Source: Anaerolineae bacterium
GTDB lineage: Bacteria > Chloroflexota > Anaerolineae > JAAYZQ01
Length of the DNA: 48,611 nt
Assembly: GCA_016926595.1 (NCBI GenBank)
Contig: JAFGOG010000082.1
Location: 1 to 48,611 of the forward strand
Reading direction: 5' to 3'
Shown: one piece after another, positions 32,915 through 41,405 of the stretch
Layout of the letters: each line of letters begins with the position of its first letter
Position numbering within the stretch: the stretch's first letter is position 1
The notes under the pieces: model-generated
The model's database searches: none
Seen by the model: the letters and a program-made list of their open reading frames with translations, nothing else
Told to the model about the DNA's origin: nothing
Made by a program: the position numbers and the translations under genes

Positions 32915-34249
32915 CTAGGCAAAACGCTGGATCAACTCCCCCACGAAGCGGATCCCCTCCAGGTAGTCGTCGACATAGATGTTCTCGTTTGGGGCGTGCA
33001 GCTTGGAGTTGCTGTGAGCCACACCGGCCATCACCGTTGGCGTCTCCCGGCACAGCACGTACAGCGGCCCGCTACCAGGGCTCGTGGGGTGGATCACCGG
33101 ATCGACGCCGTAGGTAGCCTTGACCGCCTCGACACACATCTTGACAAAAGGCGCATTCAGCTTGCTGCGGGCCGGCCGCATTCCGTCGGCATGGACAATC
33201 TCCACATCCGTAAACCCGTGCCGGTCCAGGTGCGCCCGCACCAGATCTTTCACCAGCTCGGGCGTCAGGTTGGGCACCAAGCGAAAATCGATCTTGGCCG
33301 TAGCCGTGCTGGGCAGGACTGTCTTCATCCCCTCTTCGATATAACCCGACTTGAGGCCGCAGATCGTGCAGGTTGGATGGTAGTAGTGCTTGATCAACAG
33401 ATCCAATCCGCTGAGCCCGTTTACAAAATCGGCAAACCCTAGCTCAGCTTTGACCTTGGCCTCGTCGAAGGGAATGGTCGCCAGTTGGGCCAGCTCGGCC
33501 TTGGTCGGAGGGCGCACGTGGTCCATCAGCCCATCCACCAGGATCCGGTCGTCGGCGCCTTTCAACGAATTCAAAGCCCACGCCAGCCGCCAGGCCGCGT
33601 TGGGAACGATTCCACCCATCGACGAATGGAGATCACTGGGCGCCGTCCTCACCGCCAGCACGACGTAGCAGATGCCCTTGACGCCCAAGGCAAGTGTGGG
33701 GCGCCGCGCCTCGTCCTTGCCGCCCGTTTCCCACAAGCAGCCGTCGGCCTTGAGCAGATCGGGATAGGTCGCGGCAAAGGCTTCCAAGTGCGGGCTGCCG
33801 ACCTCCTCCTCACCCTCGACGATGAACCGCATACGAAACGGCAGCGGTCCGACCGTTTTCTGGTAGGCCTCGATGGCTTGCAGCCGGCATAGGAGGTCAC
33901 CCTTGTCGTCGGCCACCCCCCGGGCAAAGAACTGGCCGTTGCGGATCGCCGGCTCAAAGGGAGGCGACTCCCACTCGGCCAGCGGATCGGGAGGCTGGAC
34001 ATCATAGTGGTTGTAGACGAGCAACGTCCTCTTGCCCTGCCCCAGCTCGGCAACCAGGATGGGTGGGCTGCGATCGATGGCGATGCGCCGCGCGCTGGCG
34101 CCCAGGCCCTTCAGCCTTTTTTCGATCAGCGCGGCCATCTCCTTCAGGCCCACGCCTTGGGTAGCAATGCTTGGCTGGGCGCACCACGCCTTCAACTCTT
34201 CCAAAAACCGTTCTCGGTTAGCAGCGACGTACTCTTGAAATCGTTCCAT
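32915..34249 (-). CDS. M20 family metallopeptidase (dipeptidase-like)
   Basis: The protein has 444 residues. Metal ligands are visible in YNHYDVQP (His, Asp), ARGVADDKGD (Asp), EGEEEVGS (Glu pair) and HAPNEN (His); the lid domain starts after LHSSMGG. This is the M20 dipeptidase set with a two-zinc site. The start is ATG 34249 with AGAGGA four bases upstream; an in-frame start 33 bases further upstream lacks a ribosome site. It has its own promoter at 34288-34315. Confidence 0.92.
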   Translation of the reverse strand: MERFQEYVAANRERFLEELKAWCAQPSIATQGVGLKEMAALIEKRLKGLGASARRIAIDRSPPILVAELGQGKRTLLVYNHYDVQPPDPLAEWESPPFEPAIRNGQFFARGVADDKGDLLCRLQAIEAYQKTVGPLPFRMRFIVEGEEEVGSPHLEAFAATYPDLLKADGCLWETGGKDEARRPTLALGVKGICYVVLAVRTAPSDLHSSMGGIVPNAAWRLAWALNSLKGADDRILVDGLMDHVRPPTKAELAQLATIPFDEAKVKAELGFADFVNGLSGLDLLIKHYYHPTCTICGLKSGYIEEGMKTVLPSTATAKIDFRLVPNLTPELVKDLVRAHLDRHGFTDVEIVHADGMRPARSKLNAPFVKMCVEAVKATYGVDPVIHPTSPGSGPLYVLCRETPTVMAGVAHSNSKLHAPNENIYVDDYLEGIRFVGELIQRFA

Positions 34250-34287
34250 GATTCCTCTTTGGGCAAGGCTTAAAGTTTGCACCGGCC

Positions 34288-34315
34288 ATTATAACACCAC
34301 CTGCCGATCCGTCAA
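34288..34315 (-). promoter_or_regulatory. Promoter of the M20 peptidase gene
   Basis: On the minus strand, TTGACG (34315-34310), a 16-base spacer and a perfect TATAAT (34293-34288) preceded by TGT (extended -10). The leader is about 30 bases. Confidence 0.7.
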
Positions 34316-34348
34316 AAAGGCTTGCGATGCTTGTCAAGATCGAAAGCC

Positions 34349-35254
34349 TCAGCAATTGGCGCACAGCAAGCTGGCCAGCGCCAGGGAATAGACCCGCGCC
34401 CGTGGCGGATCGGATCGCGAGGTCAGCACCACCGGCACCGAAGCGCCCATAACGATGCCGGCCATCCGCGCCTGGGCCAAGTATTCCAGGTTCTTGGACA
34501 GGATATTGCCCGAGTCGAGGTCGGGCACCACCACGACATCGGCGTCGCCCGATACCGGGCTGACGATCCCCTTTTCGCGCGCTGCCGTAGCCGAAATCGC
34601 GTTGTCAAAGGCCAGGGGTCCGTCGATGATCGCTCCCCGGATCTGCCCCCGCTCGGCCATCTTGCTCAGGCAGGCTGCATGGACCGTAGATGGGATGTTC
34701 GGGTTGATCGTCTCTACCGAAGATAGGACCGCCACCTTGACCTGATCCACTCCCAGCTTTTGCGCCAACTCGATTGCGTTCTGGGCGATTGCCGCCTTTT
34801 CCGCAATCCCGGGGGTGATATTGATGGCCGCATCGGTGATGAGCAGCAGCTTGTGGTAGGTGGGCACCTCCAGCACAAAGACGTGGCTCAGCAGGCGGTC
34901 GGTGCGCAGGCCGGTGTCGTGCGCCAGCACAGCGCGCAGCATTTCGTCGGTGTGGAGATAGCCTTTCATCAAGACAGACGCCTGGCCGCGGCGCACCAGG
35001 TCTACAGCGGCTGTGGCTGCTGCTTTGTTCGTCTGGGTCGCCACGATCTGCACGCCCTGCAGATCCCAGCCGATCCGCTCCGCCTCGGTGCGGATATCCT
35101 CTTCCTTCCCCACCAGGATGGGGATAATCAGCCCCAGGCTGACGGCGCGCTGCACCGATTCGAGCACCAGGTTGTGAGCGGCCGCCGCCACGGCGACCTT
35201 GGTTGGCTCATTCTTCTGAGCCAGGTCAATCAGTTCCTGCAATCGCTTGATCAT
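34349..35254 (-). CDS. ptb: Phosphate butyryltransferase / phosphotransacetylase-type enzyme
   Basis: The protein has 301 residues, typical of Ptb (about 300) and shorter than most Pta. Motifs are AAAAHNLVLESVQRAVSLGL, ASVLMKGYLHTDEMLRAVL, LITDAAINITP and GPLAFDNAISATAA, with ADVVVVPDLDSGNIL. It would exchange phosphate and CoA on a short acyl group; butyrate versus other acyl groups cannot be decided, and no kinase partner is adjacent. The start is ATG 35254 with GGAGG six bases upstream; an ATG at 35260 sits directly against that ribosome site. Gap to the gene upstream is two bases. Confidence 0.85.
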   Translation of the reverse strand: MIKRLQELIDLAQKNEPTKVAVAAAAHNLVLESVQRAVSLGLIIPILVGKEEDIRTEAERIGWDLQGVQIVATQTNKAAATAAVDLVRRGQASVLMKGYLHTDEMLRAVLAHDTGLRTDRLLSHVFVLEVPTYHKLLLITDAAINITPGIAEKAAIAQNAIELAQKLGVDQVKVAVLSSVETINPNIPSTVHAACLSKMAERGQIRGAIIDGPLAFDNAISATAAREKGIVSPVSGDADVVVVPDLDSGNILSKNLEYLAQARMAGIVMGASVPVVLTSRSDPPRARVYSLALASLLCANC

Positions 35255-35256
35255 GG

Positions 35257-36990
35257 TCATCCTCCAATGGGCCGGGCTGGAGCCCGGCGATCCCAGGGCC
35301 CTCGGCGAACACGCCGCAAAGCTAGGGGCAGGCGGGGAACGAGATCGCTGGCTACCAGGCCCATGTCGCCCAGATCGGCCCGCGCCAGCTCGCCCGCCAG
35401 CCCGTGAAGATAGGCGGCGCTGACCGCCGCTTCAAACGCGCCCAACCCTTGCGCTCGCAGCCCGACGATGGCTCCCGACAGCACGTCGCCGGTGCCGGCT
35501 GTGGCCAGGCCGGGGTTGGCGAACGGCAGAACGACGGTGCGTCCATCGGGCGCGGCGACAACGGTGAATGCTCCCTTGAGAACGACGACGACCGACCATT
35601 GGGCCGCCATCCGCTGGGCTACGCCTTCCCGGTCAGCCTGGATCTCTGAGATCGTGATCTGATCGGCCATCAGCCGCGCCATCTCCCCGGGATGAGGGGT
35701 CAGGATGGTGTCTGGCGGCAGCGCTGTCCACCACTCCCCGGCCTCGGCAGCGGCCAGCGCGTTCAGCCCGTCGGCGTCTATGACGAGCGAAGGTAGGCTC
35801 GACCGCTCTGGCTCCTCTCCCGGCGAGCTGCCCACAAAGCCGATCCGGCCTCTGCGCTCCTGACCGTGCAGCCCCAGCAGGGCATGAACAAAGGCCACTG
35901 TTTCTTTCTCCTGGGTCAACCCAGGTCCCAATAACAGCGCTCCATAGCCGGCCATCTTTTCCTGCAGCACAGGCACCGCCCCAGAGGCGATGACCCCCAG
36001 GTCATGGGGCAGCAACAGGTAGGTGACTTCTGGCACCTGGGCGGCCACTGCGGTCTGGATCGGCGGCGGCAGGGCCATCGTCACCAGGCCAGCGCCCACA
36101 CGCACGGCCGCCGCCCCGGCCAGGGCCGCCGCCCCGACATAGTTCACCGAGCCAGCCACGATCAGCGCCCGGCCAAAGGTCCCCTTGTGCGCCGAGCGCG
36201 GGCGATCGGGCAGCCAGGCGCAAACCATCGCCGGCGTGGCCAGCTCGAGGGTCACGTCGCCGGCCAGATCCGGCGGTACGCCAATGTCGGCCACAACCAG
36301 CTCGCCGACCGCCTCAGCGCCTGGAAAACGGAGCAGGCCAGCCTTGGGGTAGGCAAAGGTGACCGTCAAGTCGGCCGGCAGCGCGGCAGGGTCCAGCGCG
36401 CCGCTGTCACAGTCGAGTCCGGTCGGGCAGTCAACCGCCACGACCCGCGGGCAGGGAGTCGCTGGCGACAAAGGCACTGGCTCTACCAATCCCGCCGGCT
36501 CCCTTCGCTCGGCCAGCGCCTCGCGTGTGGTCTGGAGGATCCTGACCAGCAGACCCTCGATCGGGCGAGACACGCCCACCCCCAACAGCGCATCCACGAC
36601 CACGTCGGCGCCGGCCAGTAGGGTGCGCAGGGCCTCAAACCCCGGATCGTCTTCTGCCCAGATCACTGGCAGCCCATCGACCTCGATGCGCTGAAAGTTG
36701 GCGTCGGCGGCAACCTCGCGCTGCCAGATGTAGCACGATGCCAGCGCTCCCATCTTCTTCAGATAGTGAGCCGCCACCAGCCCATCGCCGCCGTTGTTGC
36801 CCGGTCCCACCAGCACCACGATCCGCGCTCCTCTCGGAGAGCCTCCGTCTCGCTCGACAACGCGAAGGACCTCCTGCGCCGTCAGCCGGCCGGCGTTCTC
36901 CATCATCTGCGCATAACTCAAACCGCCCTCGTTTGCCTTTTGCTCCAGGATGCGGCTCTTTTCTACAGAAATGATCTTGATCCCAACCAT
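35257..36990 (-). CDS. nnr: Bifunctional NAD(P)HX epimerase/dehydratase
   Basis: The protein has 577 residues, slightly longer than the usual 500-520. The N-terminal YjeF_N epimerase domain has VLVGPGNNGGDGLVAAHYLK and VDCPTGLDCDSG. The C-terminal ribokinase-like dehydratase has KGTFGRALIVAGS, LTPHPGEMARLM, VVVLKGAFTVVAAP and ATAGTGDVLSGAIVGL. Together they repair hydrated NADH/NADPH. The extra length is partly inserts near residues 170 and 395 (for example RRGRIGFVGSSPGEEPERSS). The start is ATG 36990, overlapping the previous stop by one base (TAATG). Confidence 0.93.
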   Translation of the reverse strand: MVGIKIISVEKSRILEQKANEGGLSYAQMMENAGRLTAQEVLRVVERDGGSPRGARIVVLVGPGNNGGDGLVAAHYLKKMGALASCYIWQREVAADANFQRIEVDGLPVIWAEDDPGFEALRTLLAGADVVVDALLGVGVSRPIEGLLVRILQTTREALAERREPAGLVEPVPLSPATPCPRVVAVDCPTGLDCDSGALDPAALPADLTVTFAYPKAGLLRFPGAEAVGELVVADIGVPPDLAGDVTLELATPAMVCAWLPDRPRSAHKGTFGRALIVAGSVNYVGAAALAGAAAVRVGAGLVTMALPPPIQTAVAAQVPEVTYLLLPHDLGVIASGAVPVLQEKMAGYGALLLGPGLTQEKETVAFVHALLGLHGQERRGRIGFVGSSPGEEPERSSLPSLVIDADGLNALAAAEAGEWWTALPPDTILTPHPGEMARLMADQITISEIQADREGVAQRMAAQWSVVVVLKGAFTVVAAPDGRTVVLPFANPGLATAGTGDVLSGAIVGLRAQGLGAFEAAVSAAYLHGLAGELARADLGDMGLVASDLVPRLPLALRRVRRGPWDRRAPARPIGG

Positions 36991-37634
36991 TACTTTCGCC
37001 CCCTCAACTCTGCCCCCAGCCACAGCCAGGCGATGAGCGTCAGCGCCAGCCCAGCCACCGCCAGCACGATCAGCACAAAAAAGAGCTGGATGCTCGCCGA
37101 TTGCGAACCGCCGATCGGATCGAGGGGATGGCGGATCGCCTCTGCCCGGCGGACCAGTATCCAGGGCACGACGCCCATCACCAGGTTAACCATCGCCATG
37201 AAATCGGGGTGGTTCACCAACCGGATCACGACGGCCAGCACAATCGCGGCCAGAAGGATCAGTGCGCTGGCCCGGACCCGCGGCTCACTCCAGGCGATCA
37301 TCTGCCCCCATGCCAGACCTGTAACGGCCATTGAGGACAAAATATAGACGATCCACACGACAAGAGCGGCCAGGCCCACCCCCCAGGTCCCATTGTACCA
37401 GGTGCGGCGGCGGACCACCAACGCCGCCAGGCCCAGCCCTCCGGCCACCGAGAAGGTTGCCAATCCGACCATCACCAACGCCCCGTGGACGTACACAAGC
37501 TTGATCACCTGGCCCAACTGCGCCTCGGCGGGAGCCAGGATCGCAGATGCCGCCAGCAGAACCAAAAACCCGGCGGCCACCAGCGGCAGCGCCCGGCTCC
37601 TCACCCTTTCCAACGTTCGCGTCGTCATTGCCAT
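36990..37634 (-). CDS. Divergent CcmC/CcsA-like cytochrome c assembly membrane protein
   Basis: The protein has 214 residues and six hydrophobic helices. APAEAQLGQVIKLVYVHGAL near residue 34 resembles the start of CcmC, including the periplasmic His50. A second His142 (RLVNHPDF) matches the second heme-ligand position. The tryptophan-rich WWD loop is degenerate: WGQMIAWSEPRVRAS (109-123). It might handle heme or be a derived relative. The start is ATG 37634 or 37628; neither has a clear ribosome site. It is divergent from a TlpA/ResA-like thioredoxin, which supports a cytochrome-maturation role. Confidence 0.65.
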   Translation of the reverse strand: MAMTTRTLERVRSRALPLVAAGFLVLLAASAILAPAEAQLGQVIKLVYVHGALVMVGLATFSVAGGLGLAALVVRRRTWYNGTWGVGLAALVVWIVYILSSMAVTGLAWGQMIAWSEPRVRASALILLAAIVLAVVIRLVNHPDFMAMVNLVMGVVPWILVRRAEAIRHPLDPIGGSQSASIQLFFVLIVLAVAGLALTLIAWLWLGAELRGRK

Positions 37635-37673
37635 TCACAGCCAGCCAGCCTTCAGCCGCCAGCAACCGGCAGG

Positions 37674-37702
37674 TTGCGCGGCCCGTTCAAGTGCGGTATA
37701 AT
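37674..37702 (+). promoter_or_regulatory. Promoter producing an apparently leaderless thioredoxin mRNA
   Basis: TTGCGC (37674-37679), 17 bases, perfect TATAAT (37697-37702). The ATG follows at 37710, eight bases after the -10 box, so transcription would start at or next to the start codon. Confidence 0.65.
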
Positions 37703-37709
37703 CTGGGGC

Positions 37710-38264
37710 ATGGAAACGCCCAGCTCTCCAGGACAAGGGTCTCGCCGGCGGCTGTCGCCAACCCTGCTTGCCGGCGGCCTCATCGGCATCCTCGTGCTCG
37801 CCCTGCTGGGCTATGGGCTGACGGCGACCCACGCCTCCCCGCAGGTCGGCAGCCCGGCGCCCGAGGTGCGCCTCACCGCCTTTGACGGCACGTCTATCAG
37901 CCTGGCCGACCAGCGCGACCAAGTCGTCGTCATCAACTTTTTCGCCAGCTGGTGCTCGCCTTGTCGAGAGGAAGCCGCCGGCGTCCAACAGGCCTGGAGC
38001 GACTATCGGCGTCGGGGCGTGCAGTTCTACGGCATCGCCTACAAAGACGCCGCTTCTCCGGCTCAGGCCTTTCTCGACGAGTTTGGCGTCACATACCCGG
38101 CTGCCATAGACCCTGGCAGCCGCACCGCCCGGGCCTATGGCATAACCGGCGTGCCCGAAACCTTTGTCATCGACCAGCAGGGGCTGTTGGTCCGCCACTT
38201 TCCCGGGCCAGTCACCAGGGACCAATTGAGCCAGGAGCTGGAAAAACTGGTCCGTTCGGACTGA
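37710..38264 (+). CDS. TlpA/ResA-like membrane-anchored thioredoxin
   Basis: The protein has 184 residues. One N-terminal helix (about 17-37) anchors an extracytoplasmic thioredoxin fold: VGSPAPEVRLTAFDG, FFASWCSPCREEA (Cys82, Cys85) and GITGVPETFVIDQQG with the cis-Pro. Such proteins reduce apocytochrome c cysteines or other secreted disulfides. The start is ATG 37710, with no ribosome site but a perfectly placed promoter, suggesting leaderless translation. It is divergent from the CcmC-like gene. Confidence 0.9.
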   Translation: METPSSPGQGSRRRLSPTLLAGGLIGILVLALLGYGLTATHASPQVGSPAPEVRLTAFDGTSISLADQRDQVVVINFFASWCSPCREEAAGVQQAWSDYRRRGVQFYGIAYKDAASPAQAFLDEFGVTYPAAIDPGSRTARAYGITGVPETFVIDQQGLLVRHFPGPVTRDQLSQELEKLVRSD

Positions 38265-38274
38265 AAGGCAGAGG

Positions 38275-39075
38275 TTATACACGCTCTGCCCAGCCACGGC
38301 CTCCCAGGCGATGCTGGAAAAAGGCCAACAACATGCTTCTCAGCCGGTTTATGTCTAACCGGCGGACCATCCGGCCGTTGTAAGCAACCGAGATAATCCC
38401 CGTCTCTTCAGAAACGACGATCACCAACGCATCGCTCTCTTCGGTGAGGCCCACAGCCGCCCGATGGCGGGTCCCCATGCTGCCGTACTGGGGATTCTGC
38501 GTGGTCGGCAGCATGCAACCGGCCGAGAGGATCCGGCCATCACGGATGACGACAGCCTTGTCGTGCAGAGCGGTGTTGGGGTGAAAGATCGTCCGCAGCA
38601 GCTCTGACTTGACCTCGGCATCGATCCGCACCCCCGTTTCGACATGCTCCTGCAGGCCGGTTTCCCGTTCCAGCACGATCAGCGCCCCGTGACGCTGCCC
38701 GGCCAGGCGGTGGACCGCCCTGGTCAGCTCATTCACCGTGCGCTCCTCGGTCTCTTCCTCTTGGCGCCGGAGCAGCAGGCTGCCGGTGCGACCTAACCGT
38801 TCTAGCGCGCGGCGGAGCTCGGGCTGAAAGATGACTGGAATGGCGATCAACAGGGCAGGAAGCGAATTCTGAATCAGCCAACTGAACCCTTTGAAGGGCA
38901 GCAGTTGGCTGGCCAGGAAAGCCGCCAGCACGACCAGAACCATCCCGCGCAGTAACTGGACGGCCGCAGTCCCCTGAGCCAGTGAGAAAAGCAGGTAAAA
39001 GACTACTGCCACCAACAGGATGTCGACAACGTCAAACCACTGTATGTGTGACAGCACCCAAACGACATCCGACAC
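38275..39075 (-). CDS. cdaA: CdaA-type diadenylate cyclase with altered DGA motif
   Basis: The protein has 266 residues. Three N-terminal helices (about 15-85) are followed by the DAC domain. The ATP-binding motif GTRHRAAVG (201-209) is intact, and VSEETG and NPQYG are conserved. The other signature, normally LHDGAVI, reads LHDKAVVI: Asp172 remains but the Gly is Lys. c-di-AMP synthesis is therefore likely but not certain. The start is GTG 39075 with GGAG seven bases upstream. It lies 19 bases after the TPR gene stop, so the two are probably co-transcribed; no ybbR gene follows. Confidence 0.9.
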   Translation of the reverse strand: MSDVVWVLSHIQWFDVVDILLVAVVFYLLFSLAQGTAAVQLLRGMVLVVLAAFLASQLLPFKGFSWLIQNSLPALLIAIPVIFQPELRRALERLGRTGSLLLRRQEEETEERTVNELTRAVHRLAGQRHGALIVLERETGLQEHVETGVRIDAEVKSELLRTIFHPNTALHDKAVVIRDGRILSAGCMLPTTQNPQYGSMGTRHRAAVGLTEESDALVIVVSEETGIISVAYNGRMVRRLDINRLRSMLLAFFQHRLGGRGWAERV

Positions 39076-39094
39076 CAGACTACTCCAAAAGAAT

Positions 39095-41350
39095 CTAGAT
39101 ACGAGATAGCAACTGCTGGTAAGCTTCTACGTTCTTGGGTTTCAGAGAGATGATATACTGTACCGTCTTTTTGGCCTGCTCCCGAAGCCCGGCATCTAGT
39201 TGCAGCTCGCCCAACGCGTCCAGCTCACCGATCGCCTCTTCCCGCATCCCCAGATCGATACAAGCCCGGGCCAATCGGGCGCGCAGAGACATCTGCTGTG
39301 GCTGCAACCTCACCGCCTCCTGCAGCAGAGCCAGCCCTTTCTCATCCTGGCCCTGCGAGTGAAAATGATCAAGTAGCCGGATCACCTCCTGATCAGCCTG
39401 CTTGGCCTGGCCTAGTTTGTAGTGCAGATCGATCAGGCTCAGCCAGGCGCGTTCATCCTCCGGATCGACCTTGACGATCTGCTGGTAGAGCTGCGCCGCC
39501 TCGCGCAAGTTGAGGCGGTGCATGTGCACCTCCGCCATTTTCCGCAGCAGACGGCCGCGCCACCGCTTTTCATCGGAGGCCCTGGGCGTCAGCCGCAGCG
39601 CCGCCGTGTACTTTTCCATCGCCTTGTTCACCTGGGCAAGCTGGTAGTAGGCATCGGCCAGAGCCAGGTACTGCTCCAGGGCCTGGTCGATCTCACCAAA
39701 ACTGGTCAGCAGGTCGATGAGTCGCGAGCGTACCGCCACGTCCATCGGCGTCAGGCGCAGCACTTTCTTGTAGACGTTGATCAGGTGGCGCTTCTCGTCG
39801 CGCACCTTGTACACATCGGCTACCGTCATATACTTGGTGACCGCCTCCTCGACCCGGCCGCCCTGGGCGTAAATCTCGGCCAGGCGCAGGTGGAGCGGCA
39901 GGTAGGTGGGCGCGTATTGGATGGCCCGGAAGCAGACGTCGATAGCCGCCTGGAAAGCGCCGTGCTTTACATATTCCTGGCTCAGAGACATGGCCGAAAG
40001 CAGCGTCGTGGCGCTCGGCGTAGCCAAAACCTCGGCCAGGCTCATAGTAACCCCCTCGTCGGCCATACTGTCGATCCGTTTGCGAGCCTCTCGCGCCTTG
40101 TCAGCCCATCCCTTTGACGACAGAAACTCTACCAGAGAGTTCATAAATTCCAATGCCTTGGCCTGATCCCCTTTGGCCACATAGCTGTCGGCCAGAGCAT
40201 CGTAAAGCTGGACCAGGTCGTCGGCCTGTTCGCGCTGTACCGTGCCCAGGTCCACATACTTGAGCACCTGAATGAGGTGGTCCAAGGCCTCGTCGATACG
40301 GCCCATCGCCTTGTAACAGCCGCCCAGAGCAAAATGGCTGCCGAGAGCATACTGCGGATGGCGCACCGATTTTCTGAACTCGGCGATAGCCTGGTCGAAA
40401 CGCAGCCGCTGCTGGTAGAGCAGTCCCAGGTTAAAATGGGCAGCGGGCCGGTCCACTCCGGCGTCGATCACCCGGGTGTAACAAGCAATCGCCTCGTCCA
40501 CCAGCCCGCGCGTCTGATAGTCGATCGCCTGCGTGATCAGGGCGTCGATCTGCGGACGGCTGAGGGTTGGCTGAGCCGGCGCCTCTGCCGGTTCGGCGCT
40601 GGGCTCAAAGGCAGAGATGTCGGCGGCAGGGCCCACCGGCGTTTCTTCGAATGGAATGCTGGCCAGCTCCTCCAACGCCTTGTCGCGGGCCATGTCCACC
40701 GGGCTGGCACCCTCCTCGACGGGCACCGGCGGCAGCGGCGGCTGAACCTCCCCGGCCGCCTCACCGAGCTGAAGGGCCTCAGACAGAGCCCGCGCCTCGG
40801 CGTTTTGCGGATCCAGCAGCAGCGCTTCACTGCACTGCTCCGCTGCCTTGAGAACCTGCCCCTGCTTCTGCAAAGCTCGGGCTAGGTTCAACCGCTCTTT
40901 GGCTGCACGTTGAGGCTGATCCAGCCTGGCATAGATCTCGGACAGCATCAGGCGCGCTGGCAAATGGTCGGGATGCAGCCGGACCGAGTGTTGAAGCGCC
41001 TGGATGGCATCGGCCCAAGCCAACTGGCGCTGGTGGACCTCGGCCAGTGACAGGTAAGCAGCCGCAGCGGCGTGCGGCTGCCCGACCAGCTCGTGGACTT
41101 CGGCCATCCGCGCCAGCGGGGCCGGATCGTTAGGCGAAAGCCGACTCGCCTCGTGATAGGCCTCAAGCGCCTCCTGCAAATGCTTCAGTTGCAGATGGGC
41201 ATAGCCAATGTGATTCAAAATCACAGGGTCGTTTGGCACCTCGGCGAGCGCTTGTCGATATGCCTCCAACGCCTTTTCGAACTGGCCTTCCCATGCCAGG
41301 TTCAGGCCCGTACGGAGTGATTTATCATAAACCTTCTTATCACCCGCCAC
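39095..41350 (-). CDS. Large TPR-repeat protein
   Basis: The protein has 751 residues with no signal peptide or membrane helix. TPR units run from about residue 15 to 190 (for example GQFEKALEAYRQALAEVPND). An acidic Pro/Glu/Ala-rich linker follows (about 195-270, PPLPPVPVEEGASP). A second solenoid runs from about 270 to the end (RGLVDEAIACYTRVIDAGVD; GEIDQALEQYLALADAYYQL). It is probably a cytoplasmic scaffold. The start is GTG 41350 with GGGGGG upstream and its own promoter. It lies between a pseudokinase-VWA gene and cdaA; partner proteins are unknown. Confidence 0.85.
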   Translation of the reverse strand: MAGDKKVYDKSLRTGLNLAWEGQFEKALEAYRQALAEVPNDPVILNHIGYAHLQLKHLQEALEAYHEASRLSPNDPAPLARMAEVHELVGQPHAAAAAYLSLAEVHQRQLAWADAIQALQHSVRLHPDHLPARLMLSEIYARLDQPQRAAKERLNLARALQKQGQVLKAAEQCSEALLLDPQNAEARALSEALQLGEAAGEVQPPLPPVPVEEGASPVDMARDKALEELASIPFEETPVGPAADISAFEPSAEPAEAPAQPTLSRPQIDALITQAIDYQTRGLVDEAIACYTRVIDAGVDRPAAHFNLGLLYQQRLRFDQAIAEFRKSVRHPQYALGSHFALGGCYKAMGRIDEALDHLIQVLKYVDLGTVQREQADDLVQLYDALADSYVAKGDQAKALEFMNSLVEFLSSKGWADKAREARKRIDSMADEGVTMSLAEVLATPSATTLLSAMSLSQEYVKHGAFQAAIDVCFRAIQYAPTYLPLHLRLAEIYAQGGRVEEAVTKYMTVADVYKVRDEKRHLINVYKKVLRLTPMDVAVRSRLIDLLTSFGEIDQALEQYLALADAYYQLAQVNKAMEKYTAALRLTPRASDEKRWRGRLLRKMAEVHMHRLNLREAAQLYQQIVKVDPEDERAWLSLIDLHYKLGQAKQADQEVIRLLDHFHSQGQDEKGLALLQEAVRLQPQQMSLRARLARACIDLGMREEAIGELDALGELQLDAGLREQAKKTVQYIISLKPKNVEAYQQLLSRI

Positions 41351-41371
41351 GTTTCCCCCCTATGTATGTCG

Positions 41372-41400
41372 ATTATAGCACACAATGACTGCCCATGCCA
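41372..41400 (-). promoter_or_regulatory. Promoter of the TPR-cdaA unit
   Basis: On the minus strand, TGGCAT (41400-41395), 17 bases, perfect TATAAT (41377-41372) with TGC before it. The extended -10 compensates for a weak -35. It lies in the gap after the pseudokinase stop. Confidence 0.65.
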
Positions 41401-41405
41401 CCTGC

